This document shows, piece by piece, positions 1 to 9,999 of a stretch of DNA of 64,000 nucleotides. The notes under the pieces are model-generated. The model was not told the origin of the DNA, did no database searches, and saw nothing but the letters and a program-made list of their open reading frames with translations. Origin of the DNA: Woeseiaceae bacterium (GTDB lineage: Bacteria > Pseudomonadota > Gammaproteobacteria > Steroidobacterales > Woeseiaceae); the NCBI GenBank assembly GCA_028280615.1, contig JANQLK010000016.1:310001-374000 (forward strand). Direction: 5' to 3'. The translations under genes were made by a program, and so were the position numbers. Each line of letters starts with the position of its first letter. Position 1 is the stretch's first letter.

Positions 1-48
1 CTCTCAGTCGTAACAGACTGAATTTTTAGGAACTGAGGCTGATCCTGC

Positions 49-1365
49 ATGAGCGACGATACCCGCGGTAAGAACGAAGAAGGAAAACTTCTGTACTGTT
101 CTTTTTGCGGCAAAAGCCAACACGAAGTCCGCAAACTCATCGCGGGCCCTTCGGTCTTCATCTGCGACGAGTGCGTCGAGCTCTGCAACGACATCATCCG
201 TGAGGAACTCGAGGACGCCAGCGAGCCCGGCCGCGACAAGCTGCCGAAGCCGCAGGAGATCAACGAGATCCTCGATGAGTACGTCATCGGCCAGTCGCGG
301 GCGAAGAAAGTCCTGTCCGTCGCGGTCTACAATCACTACAAGCGGCTGAACGACCGCCTGGACGAACGCTCGAAGGACGATATCGAGCTCGCCAAGTCCA
401 ACATCCTCCTGATCGGCCCGACCGGCTGCGGCAAGACGCTCCTGGCCGAAACACTCGCGCGGCTGCTCAACGTGCCGTTCACGATTGCCGATGCCACGAC
501 GCTGACCGAGGCCGGCTACGTCGGCGAAGACGTCGAGAACATCATTCAGAAGCTGTTGCAGAAGTGCGACTACGACGTCGACAAAGCGCAGACCGGAATC
601 GTCTACATCGATGAGATCGACAAGATCTCGCGCAAGTCGGACAACCCGTCGATCACGCGCGACGTGTCGGGCGAAGGCGTACAGCAGGCACTCCTGAAGC
701 TGATCGAGGGCACCATCGCCTCGGTACCGCCACAGGGTGGCCGCAAGCATCCGCAGCAGGAGTTCCTGCAGGTCGATACCGGCAACATCCTGTTCATCTG
801 CGGCGGCGCGTTCGCCGGGCTCGACAAGATCATCCTGAACCGTTCGTCGAAGAGCGGGATCGGCTTCGTCGCCGAGGTCAAGACCAAGGAAGAGGAGCCG
901 AACATCGGTGAGCTCTTGCACGACGTCGAGCCGGAAGACCTGATTCGCTACGGTCTGATCCCCGAGTTCGTGGGCCGTCTGCCGGTCGTCGCGACGCTCG
1001 AGGAACTCGACGAGGACGCGCTCGTCCAGATTCTGCTCGAGCCGAAGAACGCGCTGACCAAACAGTATCGCAAGCTGTTCGACATGGAAGGCGTGGAACT
1101 CGAATTCCGCGACGACGCCCTGAGGGCCGTGGCGCAGAAGGCCATGGAGCGCAAGACTGGCGCACGTGGCCTGCGGACGATCCTCGAGAACGTGCTGCTG
1201 GACACGATGTACGATCTGCCTTCGGCGACAACGGCCAGGAAAGTCGTCGTCGACGAGGCCGTCGTGACGGGCGAGACCGCGCCGTACGTTATCTACGAGT
1301 CCGATGAGTCGCCGACCGTCAATATCGAGCAGCCGCCGAGACCGACCGGTTCTGACGGGGCCTGA
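49..1365 (+). CDS. clpX: ATP-dependent Clp protease ATP-binding subunit ClpX
   Basis: This is the hexameric AAA+ unfoldase that recognises substrates and feeds them to the ClpP peptidase in the cytoplasm. The N-terminal zinc-binding domain shows two CxxC pairs (Cys17/Cys20 and Cys39/Cys42). The AAA+ module follows, with Walker A GPTGCGKT near residue 125 and Walker [10 protein letters not shown] near residue 185. At 438 aa it has the usual length. It is followed 100 bp later by lon, the standard gammaproteobacterial order, and clpP would be expected just left of the window. A perfect 7-bp hairpin lies in the clpX-lon gap (arms 1421-1427 and 1432-1438) without a T-tract, so I do not call it a terminator. 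Confidence 0.98.
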   Translation: MSDDTRGKNEEGKLLYCSFCGKSQHEVRKLIAGPSVFICDECVELCNDIIREELEDASEPGRDKLPKPQEINEILDEYVIGQSRAKKVLSVAVYNHYKRLNDRLDERSKDDIELAKSNILLIGPTGCGKTLLAETLARLLNVPFTIADATTLTEAGYVGEDVENIIQKLLQKCDYDVDKAQTGIVYIDEIDKISRKSDNPSITRDVSGEGVQQALLKLIEGTIASVPPQGGRKHPQQEFLQVDTGNILFICGGAFAGLDKIILNRSSKSGIGFVAEVKTKEEEPNIGELLHDVEPEDLIRYGLIPEFVGRLPVVATLEELDEDALVQILLEPKNALTKQYRKLFDMEGVELEFRDDALRAVAQKAMERKTGARGLRTILENVLLDTMYDLPSATTARKVVVDEAVVTGETAPYVIYESDESPTVNIEQPPRPTGSDGA

Positions 1366-1465
1366 TGCCCGGCTGACACGGCGGGACTCGCGTGTCCTCT
1401 ACCAGCTTGAACTCACGGTTTTCGGACACACGTCCGAAGGCATCGCCCACTATTAGGAAATCCAC

Positions 1466-3904
1466 GTGACGGAAGACAACCAGACCAGTCCCACCGAGCC
1501 GGAGTACGAAGATTCCGGCATCCCGGTATTGCCGCTGCGCGACGTCGTCGTCTATCCGCACATGGTAATTCCGCTGTTCGTCGGGCGCGAAAAGTCGATC
1601 GTCGCGCTGGACAGGGCCATGAACGCCGGCAAGCGCATCCTGTTGGTCGCTCAGAAGAAGGCCGATCTGGACGATCCGCAGCCGGGCGACCTGTACGAGG
1701 TCGGTACGCTCGCGACGATCCTGCAGCTCCTGAAGCTGCCCGATGGCACGGTCAAGGTGCTGGTCGAGGGCGGCGAGCGGGCGCTCGTCGACAGCATCGA
1801 CGTCGCGGATCACTTCAGCGCCGCGATCACGCTGCTGAACGAGGAAGACCGGCACGACGAACGGGAAATCGACGTCCTGGTACGGTCGATCATCACGCAG
1901 TTCGAGCAGTACGTGAAGCTCAACAAGAAGGTGCCGCCCGAGATCCTGACCTCGCTGTCGGGAATCGACGAACCCGGACGGCTGGCCGATACCGTCGCGG
2001 CTCACATGGCGCTCAAGCTGTCCGAGAAGCAGCGCATCCTGGAGATCCAGGATGTCAAGACGCGTCTCGAACAGATCTTAGGAATCATCGAGGGCGAGAT
2101 CGACGTCCTGCAGATCGAGAAGCGCATCCGCGGCCGCGTCAAGCAGCAGATGGAGAAGAGCCAGCGCGAGTACTACCTGAACGAGCAGATGAAGGCCATT
2201 CAGAAAGAACTCGGCGAAATGGAGGATGCGCCGAACGAGCTCGCGGACCTCGAAGCGAAGATCGAGAAGGCCGGCATGTCCGAGGAAGCCAGGGAGAAGG
2301 CCACGGCGGAACTCAACAAGCTCAAGCTCATGTCGCCGATGTCGGCCGAGGCCACGGTGGTGCGCAACTACATCGACTGGCTGTTGAAGGCGCCCTGGAA
2401 GAAGCGCAGCAAGGTGTTGAAGGACCTGAAACGCGCCGAGGAGGTTCTCGAGGAGGACCACTACGGTCTCGACAAGGTCAAGGAACGCATCCTCGAGTAT
2501 CTCGCGGTGCAGCAGCGCGTCAAGCGCCTCAAGGGGCCGATTCTGTGTCTCGTAGGGCCCCCCGGCGTCGGCAAGACGTCGCTCGGCCAGTCGATCGCCC
2601 GCTCGACGAACCGCAAGTTCGTGCGCATGTCCCTGGGCGGCGTGCGTGACGAGGCGGAAATCCGCGGCCACCGGCGCACCTACATCGGTTCGATGCCGGG
2701 CAAGATCATCCAGAACCTCGGCAAGACGGGCGTGCGCAACCCGCTGTTTCTGCTAGACGAAGTGGACAAGATGGCGATGGACTTCCGCGGCGATCCGTCG
2801 TCGGCGCTACTTGAGGTGCTCGACCCGGAACAGAACTCGACCTTTGCCGATCATTATCTCGAGGTCGATTTCGATCTGTCCGATGTCATGTTCGTTTGCA
2901 CCGCAAACAGCCTGAACATTCCCGCGCCGCTGCTCGACCGCATGGAGGTCATTCGCATCCCGGGCTATACCGAGGACGAGAAGCTCAACATCGCGACGCG
3001 CTACCTGATCCCGAAGCAGATGAAGGAAAACGGCCTGGAGGAAGACGAGCTCCGGATTACCGAGCCGGCTGTTCGCGACATTATCCAGCACTACACGCGC
3101 GAGTCGGGCGTCCGCAATCTCGAACGCGAGATTTCCAAGATCTGCCGCAAGGTCGTCAAGATGCTGCTGCTCAAGCCGCGCAAGGGCCGCGTGACCGTCA
3201 CCCCCAAGAACATCGAGAAATATCTCGGCGTTCGCCAGTTCCGCTTCGGCCGGGCCGAGGAAAACGATCAGGTCGGCCAGGTGACGGGCCTCGCGTGGAC
3301 CGAGGTTGGCGGCGAACTCCTGACGATCGAAGCGGCCGTCGTGCCGGGCAAGGGCAAGCTCACACATACGGGCCAGCTGGGCGACGTCATGGCGGAGTCG
3401 ATCCAGGCGGCCATGACCGTCGTTCGCAGCCGTCAGGGCGTGCTCGGGATTGAGCCCGAGTTTCACCAGAAGCTCGACGTGCACATCCACGTGCCCGAAG
3501 GCGCAACGCCGAAGGACGGGCCCAGTGCGGGAGTCGGCATGTGCACGGCACTGGTATCGGCGCTGACGGAAATCCCGGTCCGCAGCGACGTGGCCATGAC
3601 GGGCGAGATCACGCTGCGTGGCGAGGTCCTGCCGATCGGGGGGCTCAAGGAAAAGCTTCTGGCGGCCCACCGTGGCGGCGTCACGACGGTCCTGATACCG
3701 AGCGACAACGAAAAGGATCTGGCGGAAATTCCTAAGAACATCAAAGACAAGTTGACGATTGTTCCGGTGAAATGGATCGACCAGGTACTCGAGCACGCGT
3801 TGACGCACATGCCAATCCCCGAGTCCGCGACGGATGACGACAAGGGCGAGTCCAAACCGGCCGCCGACGAGTCGGAATCCAAGGAAGTTTCCCGACCGCA
3901 CTAA
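1466..3904 (+). CDS. lon: ATP-dependent endopeptidase La (Lon)
   Basis: Lon is a homo-oligomeric cytoplasmic protease that degrades misfolded and regulatory proteins. The order is an N-terminal substrate-binding LAN domain, a central coiled-coil region, an AAA+ module with Walker [10 protein letters not shown], and a C-terminal Ser-Lys protease domain. The catalytic serine is in DGPSAGVG (Ser687) and the catalytic lysine is in GGLKEK (Lys730). Their 43-residue spacing equals that of E. coli Ser679/Lys722. The start is GTG. The protein is 812 aa, with an acidic, low-complexity C-terminal tail after the protease domain. It sits between clpX and the HU gene, as in many gammaproteobacteria. Confidence 0.98.
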   Translation: MTEDNQTSPTEPEYEDSGIPVLPLRDVVVYPHMVIPLFVGREKSIVALDRAMNAGKRILLVAQKKADLDDPQPGDLYEVGTLATILQLLKLPDGTVKVLVEGGERALVDSIDVADHFSAAITLLNEEDRHDEREIDVLVRSIITQFEQYVKLNKKVPPEILTSLSGIDEPGRLADTVAAHMALKLSEKQRILEIQDVKTRLEQILGIIEGEIDVLQIEKRIRGRVKQQMEKSQREYYLNEQMKAIQKELGEMEDAPNELADLEAKIEKAGMSEEAREKATAELNKLKLMSPMSAEATVVRNYIDWLLKAPWKKRSKVLKDLKRAEEVLEEDHYGLDKVKERILEYLAVQQRVKRLKGPILCLVGPPGVGKTSLGQSIARSTNRKFVRMSLGGVRDEAEIRGHRRTYIGSMPGKIIQNLGKTGVRNPLFLLDEVDKMAMDFRGDPSSALLEVLDPEQNSTFADHYLEVDFDLSDVMFVCTANSLNIPAPLLDRMEVIRIPGYTEDEKLNIATRYLIPKQMKENGLEEDELRITEPAVRDIIQHYTRESGVRNLEREISKICRKVVKMLLLKPRKGRVTVTPKNIEKYLGVRQFRFGRAEENDQVGQVTGLAWTEVGGELLTIEAAVVPGKGKLTHTGQLGDVMAESIQAAMTVVRSRQGVLGIEPEFHQKLDVHIHVPEGATPKDGPSAGVGMCTALVSALTEIPVRSDVAMTGEITLRGEVLPIGGLKEKLLAAHRGGVTTVLIPSDNEKDLAEIPKNIKDKLTIVPVKWIDQVLEHALTHMPIPESATDDDKGESKPAADESESKEVSRPH

Positions 3905-3934
3905 ATTCCTGAAACCCGCATGGTTGTGCGGAAT

Positions 3935-3963
3935 TTGAATATGCTGAGGACGCTTGGTATAAG
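3935..3963 (+). promoter_or_regulatory. Probable sigma-70 promoter of the HU gene
   Basis: TTGAAT at 3935-3940 and TATAAG at 3958-3963 are separated by 17 bp, a near-consensus vegetative promoter. Transcription would start around 3970 and give a leader of about 109 nt before the HU start codon at 4079. It lies in the 174-bp gap after lon. The function is inferred from sequence only. Confidence 0.55.
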
Positions 3964-4078
3964 CATCGCAGTCATTGGTGGAAGCACGGAGCCACCGGTG
4001 GCGATTCAGCGGATTGCGACTCTTCACGAGAGCGCGCTGGATTGATTTCTTTCAACATCAATCAGCAAGGGTGAATGT

Positions 4079-4351
4079 ATGAACAAGGGTGAACTGATAG
4101 ATGCCGTGGCAGGCTCAGCAGGGCTGTCACGCGCCGACGCGACCAAAGCCGTCGACAGCGTTCTCGAGAGCATCACGAACACACTCAAGGCGGGCAGCTC
4201 GGTCTCGCTAGTGGGCTTCGGAACCTTCTCGGTCAAGGCTCGCGCCGCCCGCATGGGGCGCAACCCGAGAACGGGTGAGGCGATCCATATCGCGGCCAGT
4301 AATGTGCCCGGGTTTAAGGCTGGTAAAGCCTTGAAGGATGCCGTAAACTAG
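4079..4351 (+). CDS. hupB: DNA-binding protein HU (beta-type)
   Basis: HU is a small nucleoid-associated protein that binds and bends DNA as a dimer. The 90-aa product has the full HU fold. The family signature runs from GFGTFSV through [11 protein letters not shown] to the DNA-binding beta-arm region and the C-terminal helix. The start MNKGELID matches the usual N-terminus, and a GGTG-containing ribosome site precedes it. Its position directly after lon makes HU-beta (HupB) the best assignment. It is followed by an intrinsic terminator and is therefore probably transcribed alone from the promoter at 3935-3963. Confidence 0.96.
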   Translation: MNKGELIDAVAGSAGLSRADATKAVDSVLESITNTLKAGSSVSLVGFGTFSVKARAARMGRNPRTGEAIHIAASNVPGFKAGKALKDAVN

Positions 4352-4380
4352 CGCGCCCTTCGGGGCTGGACAGCACCGAA

Positions 4381-4405
4381 AAGCCCGTCGCTACGGGCTT
4401 TTTGG
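4381..4405 (+). terminator. Rho-independent terminator after hupB
   Basis: A GC-rich stem (AAGCCCG pairing with CGGGCTT, loop TCGCTA) is followed directly by T residues. It lies 30 bp after the HU stop codon and separates HU from the tRNA pair. Confidence 0.85.
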
Positions 4406-4469
4406 CGTTTTAATCGCCTTGTCAGGCGACGCGTGCCAGGCGGTGAGAGCCGGCGGATGCGGGAACATC

Positions 4470-4545
4470 GGGTGCTTAGCTCAGCTGGTAGAGCATCGCC
4501 CTTACAAGGCGAGGGTCGGCGGTTCGATCCCGTCAGCACCCACCA
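4470..4545 (+). tRNA. tRNA-Val (anticodon TAC)
   Basis: This is a 76-nt cloverleaf. The acceptor arm GGGTGCT pairs with AGCACCC, followed by discriminator A and an encoded CCA. The D-loop contains AGCTCAGCTGGTAGAG. The anticodon loop CTTACAA gives anticodon TAC. The T-arm is GGCGGTTCGATCCCGTC. It is followed 6 bp later by tRNA-Asp, so the two are probably co-transcribed. Confidence 0.96.
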
Positions 4546-4551
4546 GATTTG

Positions 4552-4628
4552 GGAGTGGTAGTTCAGTTGGTTAGAATACCGGCCTGTCACGCCGGGGGTC
4601 GCGGGTTCGAGTCCCGTCCACTCCGCCA
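4552..4628 (+). tRNA. tRNA-Asp (anticodon GTC)
   Basis: This is a 77-nt cloverleaf. The acceptor arm GGAGTGG pairs with CCACTCC, followed by G and an encoded CCA. The anticodon loop contains CTGTCAC, giving anticodon GTC. The T-loop GGTTCGAGTCC is canonical. It is the second gene of a tRNA-Val/tRNA-Asp pair and is followed by a strong terminator. Confidence 0.96.
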
Positions 4629-4638
4629 GTAGCAACGC

Positions 4639-4662
4639 AAAGGGGGCCTTCGGGCCCCTTTT
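4639..4662 (+). terminator. Rho-independent terminator after the tRNA pair
   Basis: The stem GGGGCC/GGCCCC is closed by a TTCG tetraloop and followed by TTTT. It lies 10 bp past the tRNA-Asp CCA end. Confidence 0.88.
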
Positions 4663-4754
4663 GTCATTTCTGCGAGCGGCCTCGCGGCGATTGGATTAGC
4701 GCCGCCAAAACAGTAGAATCCTCGCCCACTTCCGATCACCGACGCCCGTTTACC

Positions 4755-6647
4755 ATGCTGCAAGACATCCGCGAGAAATTCACGGGTACGTTCGCCATCG
4801 TCCTGCTTGCGATGATCGGCCTGTCGTTCGTGTTCTTCGGTCTCAACTACAGCTTCATAGGGTCGAGCTACGCCGCCAAGGTCGATGGTGAGCAAATCAA
4901 CCCGGCGCTGTTCGAGCAGCGATTCGGCGAGGCGATGCAGGCGAACCCGCAGCTCGCGACCATCGATGGCCCGCTGCGCGTCCAGGTTCGCCGCCAGCTG
5001 CTCGACCAGCTCATCGTCGAGCAGCTGATAGAAAGCTACCTGAACGAGCACGGCTACCGGATCAGCGACGAGCAGGTCATGGATGCCGTTCGCGACGAGC
5101 CGCAGTTTCAGAAGGATGGACGCTTCGATCTGGAGACCTACCGCAGCTTCCTCGCCGAGCGCGGTATCGATCCGACGTTTTTCGAGGAGTCTCAGCGGCA
5201 GCGGCTTCGTCAGCAGCAGCTACAGCTTTCGATCGCGGCCACGGCTCTCGTCACCCCGGCCGAGTATCGCCGCTATCTGAACCTGTTCGCCGAGCAGCGC
5301 GTCGCGACCGTCGCGTCGCTCGAGCCCGCGGACGTCGACGCGGCCATCGAGATCGACGACGCGGCCATCGAGGCCTACTACGAGTCCAATGCACCGCTCT
5401 ACGAGCTGCCGGACTCGGCCGATATCGAATACATCGAGCTCAAGCGGAGCAAGATCGCCGACGAGATCGCGGTCAGCGAGGCAACGCTCGCGAGCTACTA
5501 CGAGGACAACAAGCGACGCTATCTGCAGGACGAACAACGCCGTGCGCGGCATATCCTGATCCTGTCGGGCGATGACGAGGATGCTGCCGAGGCCGAGGCC
5601 GCGGCCATCCTGGCCAGGATTCGGGCTGGCGAATCCTTCGAGGAACTTGCTGCCGAACTGTCGGCCGACACGTTGACCGGTCCGCAGGGCGGCGATTTCG
5701 GAGCGCTCACGAGGGACCAGTACCAGGTCGAGCTTGCGAGTGAAATCTTCTCGATGTCCGAAGGCGAACTCGCCGGCCCCGTGCAGAGTGAATTCGGTTT
5801 TCACGTCCTGCGTCTGGACGAGATTCTCGAACCCGGACCGTTGCCGCTCGAGCAGGTGAGGTCGGAGCTGCTGGCAGAGCTGCGTGAGGAAGAAGTAGAC
5901 GCGCGCTACCGCGAACTCGAGCGTAGCCTGTCCGACGCACTGTTCGACCTGACCGACATGCAGGCCATCGCGGATGCGACCGGCCTCGGCCTCGAGCGCG
6001 CCGAAGGAATCACCCGCACGGGTGGCGAGGCCATTGGCAGCAACCAGGCGGCACTCGACGCTATCTTCGACGAGCTCGTGTTGACCGGCGGACAGATTTC
6101 GGAGCTCGTCGAGCTGGACGCGGACACGACCGCGATTTTCAAGGTCGCCGACTACCGCCCAGCGGCACTGCAGCCGCTCGATTCCGTGCGAGACGAGGTT
6201 GCGGCCGCGCTGCGGGCACAGCGTGCCGATGAGCTCATGCGCGCGCGCGCCGAGTCGCTGATCGCGGCCGTCAACGGCGGTACGCCGTTCGCCGAGGCAG
6301 CCGCGGAAGCGGGCGTGGACGTTGCCGAGCCGCAGCTGTTTAGCCGCGGCGACACGTCGATCGACCCGACACTGTCGGCCGCCGTGTTCGCGGCCCGCAA
6401 GCCGTCCGCAGGCGACCCGGTGACGGGACGTGTGCGCACGGCGGACGGCGGTTACGCCGTTTACAGTGTCGACGCCGTCCTGCCCGGACGTCCCGAGTCG
6501 ATCCCGCTGGCACAGCGCGATCAGGGCAAGCTGCAGCTCGCACAGCAGTCCGGTTTCGGTGACCTGCAGGCGTTCGTCAAGTCGCTCTACGACAGTGCCG
6601 ATATCGTCATCAACGACGACATCGTGGCCGGTTCTGACCTGTTCTAG
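4755..6647 (+). CDS. ppiD: PpiD-type periplasmic peptidylprolyl isomerase/foldase (SurA_N and parvulin domains)
   Basis: This is an inner-membrane-anchored, periplasm-facing folding factor. An N-terminal transmembrane anchor (around residues 15-35) is followed by a SurA-like chaperone region with repeated glutamine- and arginine-rich helices. A parvulin rotamase domain lies around residues 255-355 (RRARHILI at its start, GGDFG and GFHVLRLDEI near its end). A long C-terminal chaperone segment follows. At 630 aa it matches PpiD, and the position after lon-hupB is the classic ppiD location, here with two tRNAs inserted between. PpiD parvulin domains are often catalytically weak, so isomerase activity is inferred from family only. 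Confidence 0.9.
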   Translation: MLQDIREKFTGTFAIVLLAMIGLSFVFFGLNYSFIGSSYAAKVDGEQINPALFEQRFGEAMQANPQLATIDGPLRVQVRRQLLDQLIVEQLIESYLNEHGYRISDEQVMDAVRDEPQFQKDGRFDLETYRSFLAERGIDPTFFEESQRQRLRQQQLQLSIAATALVTPAEYRRYLNLFAEQRVATVASLEPADVDAAIEIDDAAIEAYYESNAPLYELPDSADIEYIELKRSKIADEIAVSEATLASYYEDNKRRYLQDEQRRARHILILSGDDEDAAEAEAAAILARIRAGESFEELAAELSADTLTGPQGGDFGALTRDQYQVELASEIFSMSEGELAGPVQSEFGFHVLRLDEILEPGPLPLEQVRSELLAELREEEVDARYRELERSLSDALFDLTDMQAIADATGLGLERAEGITRTGGEAIGSNQAALDAIFDELVLTGGQISELVELDADTTAIFKVADYRPAALQPLDSVRDEVAAALRAQRADELMRARAESLIAAVNGGTPFAEAAAEAGVDVAEPQLFSRGDTSIDPTLSAAVFAARKPSAGDPVTGRVRTADGGYAVYSVDAVLPGRPESIPLAQRDQGKLQLAQQSGFGDLQAFVKSLYDSADIVINDDIVAGSDLF

Positions 6648-6741
6648 CAGCGTGCTCAAAAAGCCTCAGCCGGCACGACCCGCCCTGCCGGACGAAGACA
6701 GAGCCTCCGACAGGGTTCACCGCCATAGTGTCAACAGGCCG

Positions 6742-6782
6742 TAGCAGTCTGTTGAAAAACTGCGATTTTCAACCGCCTGCTA
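6742..6782. repeat. REP-like imperfect palindrome between ppiD and the symporter gene
   Basis: The left arm at 6742-6758 and the right arm at 6766-6782 match at 15 of 17 positions around a 7-nt loop, with outer ends TAGCAG/CTGCTA and inner GTTGAAAA/TTTTCAAC. This form resembles dispersed intergenic palindromes common in gammaproteobacteria. No T-tract follows, so it is not an obvious terminator. It occupies the 177-bp gap before the symporter gene. Confidence 0.6.
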
Positions 6783-6824
6783 GACGCCCACGTTCGCTCA
6801 TGGGCTTTTGGCCCCGGGGATAAC

Positions 6825-8114
6825 ATGCGAAAAATTCCGCTGCACTGGCAAATCATCGCGGCGCTGGCGCTGGCCATCGTCGTCGGCTTTGCCGTCAACC
6901 GATCCACGACGCCGGCCTCCACGCCGGGCCTGTTCGGGGTGCAGTTCGTGGCGATCTTCGGCTACATCGGCAAGCTGTTCCTGAACGCGCTGAAGATGAT
7001 CATCGTGCCATTGATCACGTCGTCGATCATCGTCGGCGTTGCCGGCATCGGCAGCGGAGGCAAGCTCGGCAAGCTGGGTGGCAAGACCCTGCTGTTCTAT
7101 GCGACGACCACGCTCGCGGCGATCATAGTCGGGCTTGTCGTCATCAACGCGATCGGCCCGGGTTACGCCGACGGCGAGCCGGTTCGAGAGATGCTGGCGC
7201 TCGATCAGCCCGTGGACGACATTCGATCTCGCGTCGAGGGGCGCGGCGCAGGCGACGTCGCTGAAGTCTTCCTGCGCATGGTCCCCGAGAACATCTTCCG
7301 TGCCGCCGCCGAAGGCCAGATGCTCGGCCTGATCTTCTTTTCGATCCTGTTCGGCTACTTCATGACCCATCTGTCGCACGAGTACGCCGAGCCCTTGTTC
7401 AGGTTCTGGAACGGCGTCTTCCAGGTCATGATGCGCATGACCGAGTGGATCATGCTGTTTGCGCCGATCGGCGTGTTCGGACTGGTTGCCAAGGTCGTCG
7501 CGGAAACCGGATTCGACGCGGCGGGTCCGCTGCTGCTGTTCGCATTCGCCGTGCTGCTCGCTCTGGCCATTCATGCGTTCGTCACGCTGCCCGTGCTGCT
7601 CAGGTTCGTCGGCCGCGTGCGTCCGCTCCAGGTTATCAAAGGCGTATCCCCGGCGATGCTGACGGCCTTTTCAACGGCTTCGTCGTCGGCGACGCTGCCA
7701 GTGACCATGGAATCGGTGGAAGAAAACCTGGGGGTCTCAAACGAGGTGTCGAGCTTCGTGCTGCCGCTCGGCGCGACCGTCAACATGAACGGAACGGCGC
7801 TCTACGAATGCGCCGCGGCGATGTTCCTCGCGCAGGCTTACGGTCTCGATCTCACCGTCGGGGTGCAGTTCACGATCGTCGTGATCGCGCTGTTGACGTC
7901 GATCGGCGTGGCCGGCGTGCCCTCGGCGTCGCTCGTCGCGATTGCCATAATCCTGTCCGCCGTCGGCCTGCCGATCGAAGCCATCGGTGTACTGCTCGTG
8001 TTCGATCGAATTCTCGATATGGCCCGCACCAGCATCAACATCTGGGGCGATGCGAGCTGCGCGACGATCGTCGCCCGGCTTCAAGGCGAATCGACCAAGG
8101 TCGCCATCGAGTAG
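6825..8114 (+). CDS. Dicarboxylate/amino acid:cation symporter (DAACS/SDF family)
   Basis: This is a secondary transporter of the glutamate/C4-dicarboxylate family that imports an acidic substrate with Na+ or H+ across the inner membrane. The 429-aa protein has about eight hydrophobic helices. It carries the family hallmarks: the serine-rich re-entrant loop STASSSATLP (near residue 285) and the conserved NMNGTALYE motif (near residue 325). The substrate (glutamate, aspartate or dicarboxylate) cannot be fixed from sequence. The next gene begins 3 bp after the stop, suggesting translational coupling with the glycosyltransferase despite no obvious functional link. Confidence 0.92.
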   Translation: MRKIPLHWQIIAALALAIVVGFAVNRSTTPASTPGLFGVQFVAIFGYIGKLFLNALKMIIVPLITSSIIVGVAGIGSGGKLGKLGGKTLLFYATTTLAAIIVGLVVINAIGPGYADGEPVREMLALDQPVDDIRSRVEGRGAGDVAEVFLRMVPENIFRAAAEGQMLGLIFFSILFGYFMTHLSHEYAEPLFRFWNGVFQVMMRMTEWIMLFAPIGVFGLVAKVVAETGFDAAGPLLLFAFAVLLALAIHAFVTLPVLLRFVGRVRPLQVIKGVSPAMLTAFSTASSSATLPVTMESVEENLGVSNEVSSFVLPLGATVNMNGTALYECAAAMFLAQAYGLDLTVGVQFTIVVIALLTSIGVAGVPSASLVAIAIILSAVGLPIEAIGVLLVFDRILDMARTSINIWGDASCATIVARLQGESTKVAIE

Positions 8115-8117
8115 CGA

Positions 8118-9170
8118 TTGCTGGTCTGCCACGTCAATCTCGCGAAGGGATTTCGCGGCGGCGAACGCCAGGCGGAACTCCTGGTGCGCGAGCTTTCGCG
8201 GCGCGGGCATCCGCAGAGGCTGGTCATACGACGCGGCAACGAGCTTGGCCGCCGCTCTGCCGGAATCGATCGCCTCGAGATCGTCGAAGTCGCATCGAAT
8301 CCCGTGGCCGCGGGGCTGGCGACGCGCGGCAGCAGCGTCGTGCAGATTCACGAGGGGCGCGGTGTGTACAGCGGGTGGCTGGCTTCGCTCGTGTACGGTA
8401 TTCCCTATGTCATTACACGCCGTGTGCCGAACCCGCAGCGACCGTCATTCTTGAGGGATCGCGCGTATTACCGGGCCGGTTCGGTCGTCGCGCTGTCTCA
8501 GGCCGTCGCGCGTTCGATGACGCGCTACCGGGACATCGCGTTCGACATCATTCCCGATGCGCATGCGGCGCTGGCCGCGGATCCGGACACCGTAGCGTCG
8601 CTGCGCCGCCGTTACGCGGGCAGAACCGTTATCGGTCACGTCGGAGCGCTAGACCACAGCCACAAGGGGCAGGGGACGATAATCGAGGCGGCCCGGCTCG
8701 CTAAACACTCGCACCCGGACTGGCACTTCCTCCTGTGCGGCAGCGGCCGAGACGAGGCAACGTTCCGGGCGGCGATCGGCGATCTCGACAACATCGAGCT
8801 CACGGGCTTCGTCGACAATATCGGCGACTACTACTCGGCCTTCGACGTGTTCGTCTTCCCATCGCTCAAGGAGGCGATCGGTTCGGCGATGATTGACGCC
8901 ATGTACTTCGGCCTTCCCGTCGTGGGCAGCGACGTGGATGGAATTCCCGAGTTCCTCGAGGACGGCGTCAACGGCCGGCTAATGCGGCCCGGCGACGCGC
9001 AGGGTCTCATCGCCGGGATCGAGAGTATTGTCGCAAGGCCTGATTTCGCCGCGGCAGTACGCGACGCCAATATCGCAAAGGCGGCGACGCTCGACGCGGC
9101 CGCGATGACTGATCGGTACGAAGCGGTCTACAAACGCATCCTGCGCGGTGACTCTGCTAACCGCTTCTAG
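8118..9170 (+). CDS. Glycosyltransferase family 4 (GT-B fold)
   Basis: This retaining GT-B glycosyltransferase probably acts in cell-surface glycan synthesis. The N-terminal domain opens with [17 protein letters not shown], the usual GG(E) loop. The C-terminal Glycos_transf_1 domain spans about residues 170-340 and carries [12 protein letters not shown] and the nucleotide-sugar-binding region around [16 protein letters not shown]. The E-x7-E motif is E-x7-D here, a conservative substitution. The start is TTG, 3 bp after the symporter stop. Its stop codon overlaps the convergent fabI stop by sharing the palindromic tetramer CTAG. The donor and acceptor sugars are unknown. Confidence 0.85.
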   Translation: MLVCHVNLAKGFRGGERQAELLVRELSRRGHPQRLVIRRGNELGRRSAGIDRLEIVEVASNPVAAGLATRGSSVVQIHEGRGVYSGWLASLVYGIPYVITRRVPNPQRPSFLRDRAYYRAGSVVALSQAVARSMTRYRDIAFDIIPDAHAALAADPDTVASLRRRYAGRTVIGHVGALDHSHKGQGTIIEAARLAKHSHPDWHFLLCGSGRDEATFRAAIGDLDNIELTGFVDNIGDYYSAFDVFVFPSLKEAIGSAMIDAMYFGLPVVGSDVDGIPEFLEDGVNGRLMRPGDAQGLIAGIESIVARPDFAAAVRDANIAKAATLDAAAMTDRYEAVYKRILRGDSANRF

Positions 9171-9961
9171 TCGTCGTCGAACACCATTCCCATGATGTTG
9201 CAGCCGGCATCGACGAACGTCGTTTCGCCCGTAATGCCGCTGGCAAGATCCGAACAAAGGAACGCGGCCGCGTTGCCGACTTCCTCGATCGTAACGGTGC
9301 GCTTAAGCGGTGAGGCCTTCTCCGCGTAGCCGAGCATCTTGCGGAAACCGCCGATGCCGGCTGCGGCGAGCGTCTTGATGGCCCCGGCCGAAATCGCGTT
9401 GACGCGGACGCCCTCCGGACCCAGGTCGGCGGCCAGGAAACGCACGCAGGACTCGAGACTTGCCTTGGCCAGGCCCATGACGTTGTAGTTCGGTACGACC
9501 TGCACGGCCGCGTTATAGGTCAGCGCGAGAATGGCCGCGTCGCGGCCGGTCATCATGGGTCGGGCTGCCTTGGCGAGGGCGGCCAGGCTGTATGCAGAAA
9601 TATCGTGCGATATCGCGTAGCCCTCGCGCGTGATCGACTCGGTGAATCCTCCCTCCAGCTGCTCACGCGGAGCGAAGCCGACTGAGTGGACGAGAACGTC
9701 GAGACCGTCCCAGTGCTTTCTGAGGGCCTCGAACACCGCGTCGATCTGCTCATCGCTCGTGACGTCGCAGGGGAACAGGCGCTCGGTGTCCTGGCCGAGC
9801 CGCTCGGCAAGCTTGGCGACCCTGCCCTTGAGCTTGTCGTTCTGGTAGGTAAAGGCGAGTTCGGCACCTTCGCGGGCGAACGCCTCCGCGATACCCGTGG
9901 CGATGGAACGATCGCTCGCAACGCCCACGATGAGGGCCCGTTTGCCGGCCATGAAGCCCAT
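9167..9961 (-). CDS. fabI: Enoyl-[acyl-carrier-protein] reductase (NADH), FabI
   Basis: FabI catalyses the last, NADH-dependent step of each fatty-acid elongation cycle. The 264-aa short-chain-dehydrogenase fold begins [16 protein letters not shown], colinear with E. coli FabI (MGFLSGKR), which supports this start. The catalytic Tyr and Lys lie in [16 protein letters not shown], with the FabI spacing Y-x6-[17 protein letters not shown] residues follow in the cofactor domain. It lies downstream of mltD on the minus strand with a 38-bp gap, so co-transcription is possible. It converges on the glycosyltransferase gene, with 4 bp of overlap. Confidence 0.97.
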   Translation of the reverse strand: MGFMAGKRALIVGVASDRSIATGIAEAFAREGAELAFTYQNDKLKGRVAKLAERLGQDTERLFPCDVTSDEQIDAVFEALRKHWDGLDVLVHSVGFAPREQLEGGFTESITREGYAISHDISAYSLAALAKAARPMMTGRDAAILALTYNAAVQVVPNYNVMGLAKASLESCVRFLAADLGPEGVRVNAISAGAIKTLAAAGIGGFRKMLGYAEKASPLKRTVTIEEVGNAAAFLCSDLASGITGETTFVDAGCNIMGMVFDDD

Positions 9962-9999
9962 ATTGATTCCCCGGTCAGCCTTGTGCAGATGGCGGTATC

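Noticed and set aside
4..921. A 305-codon open frame on the minus strand opposite clpX
   Set aside because: It mirrors clpX codon usage in a GC-rich genome and has no recognisable domain.
1421..1438. Perfect 7-bp hairpin between clpX and lon as a terminator or heat-shock element
   Set aside because: No T-tract follows and I find no sigma-32 type -10 at the proper distance from CTTGAA (1406-1411).
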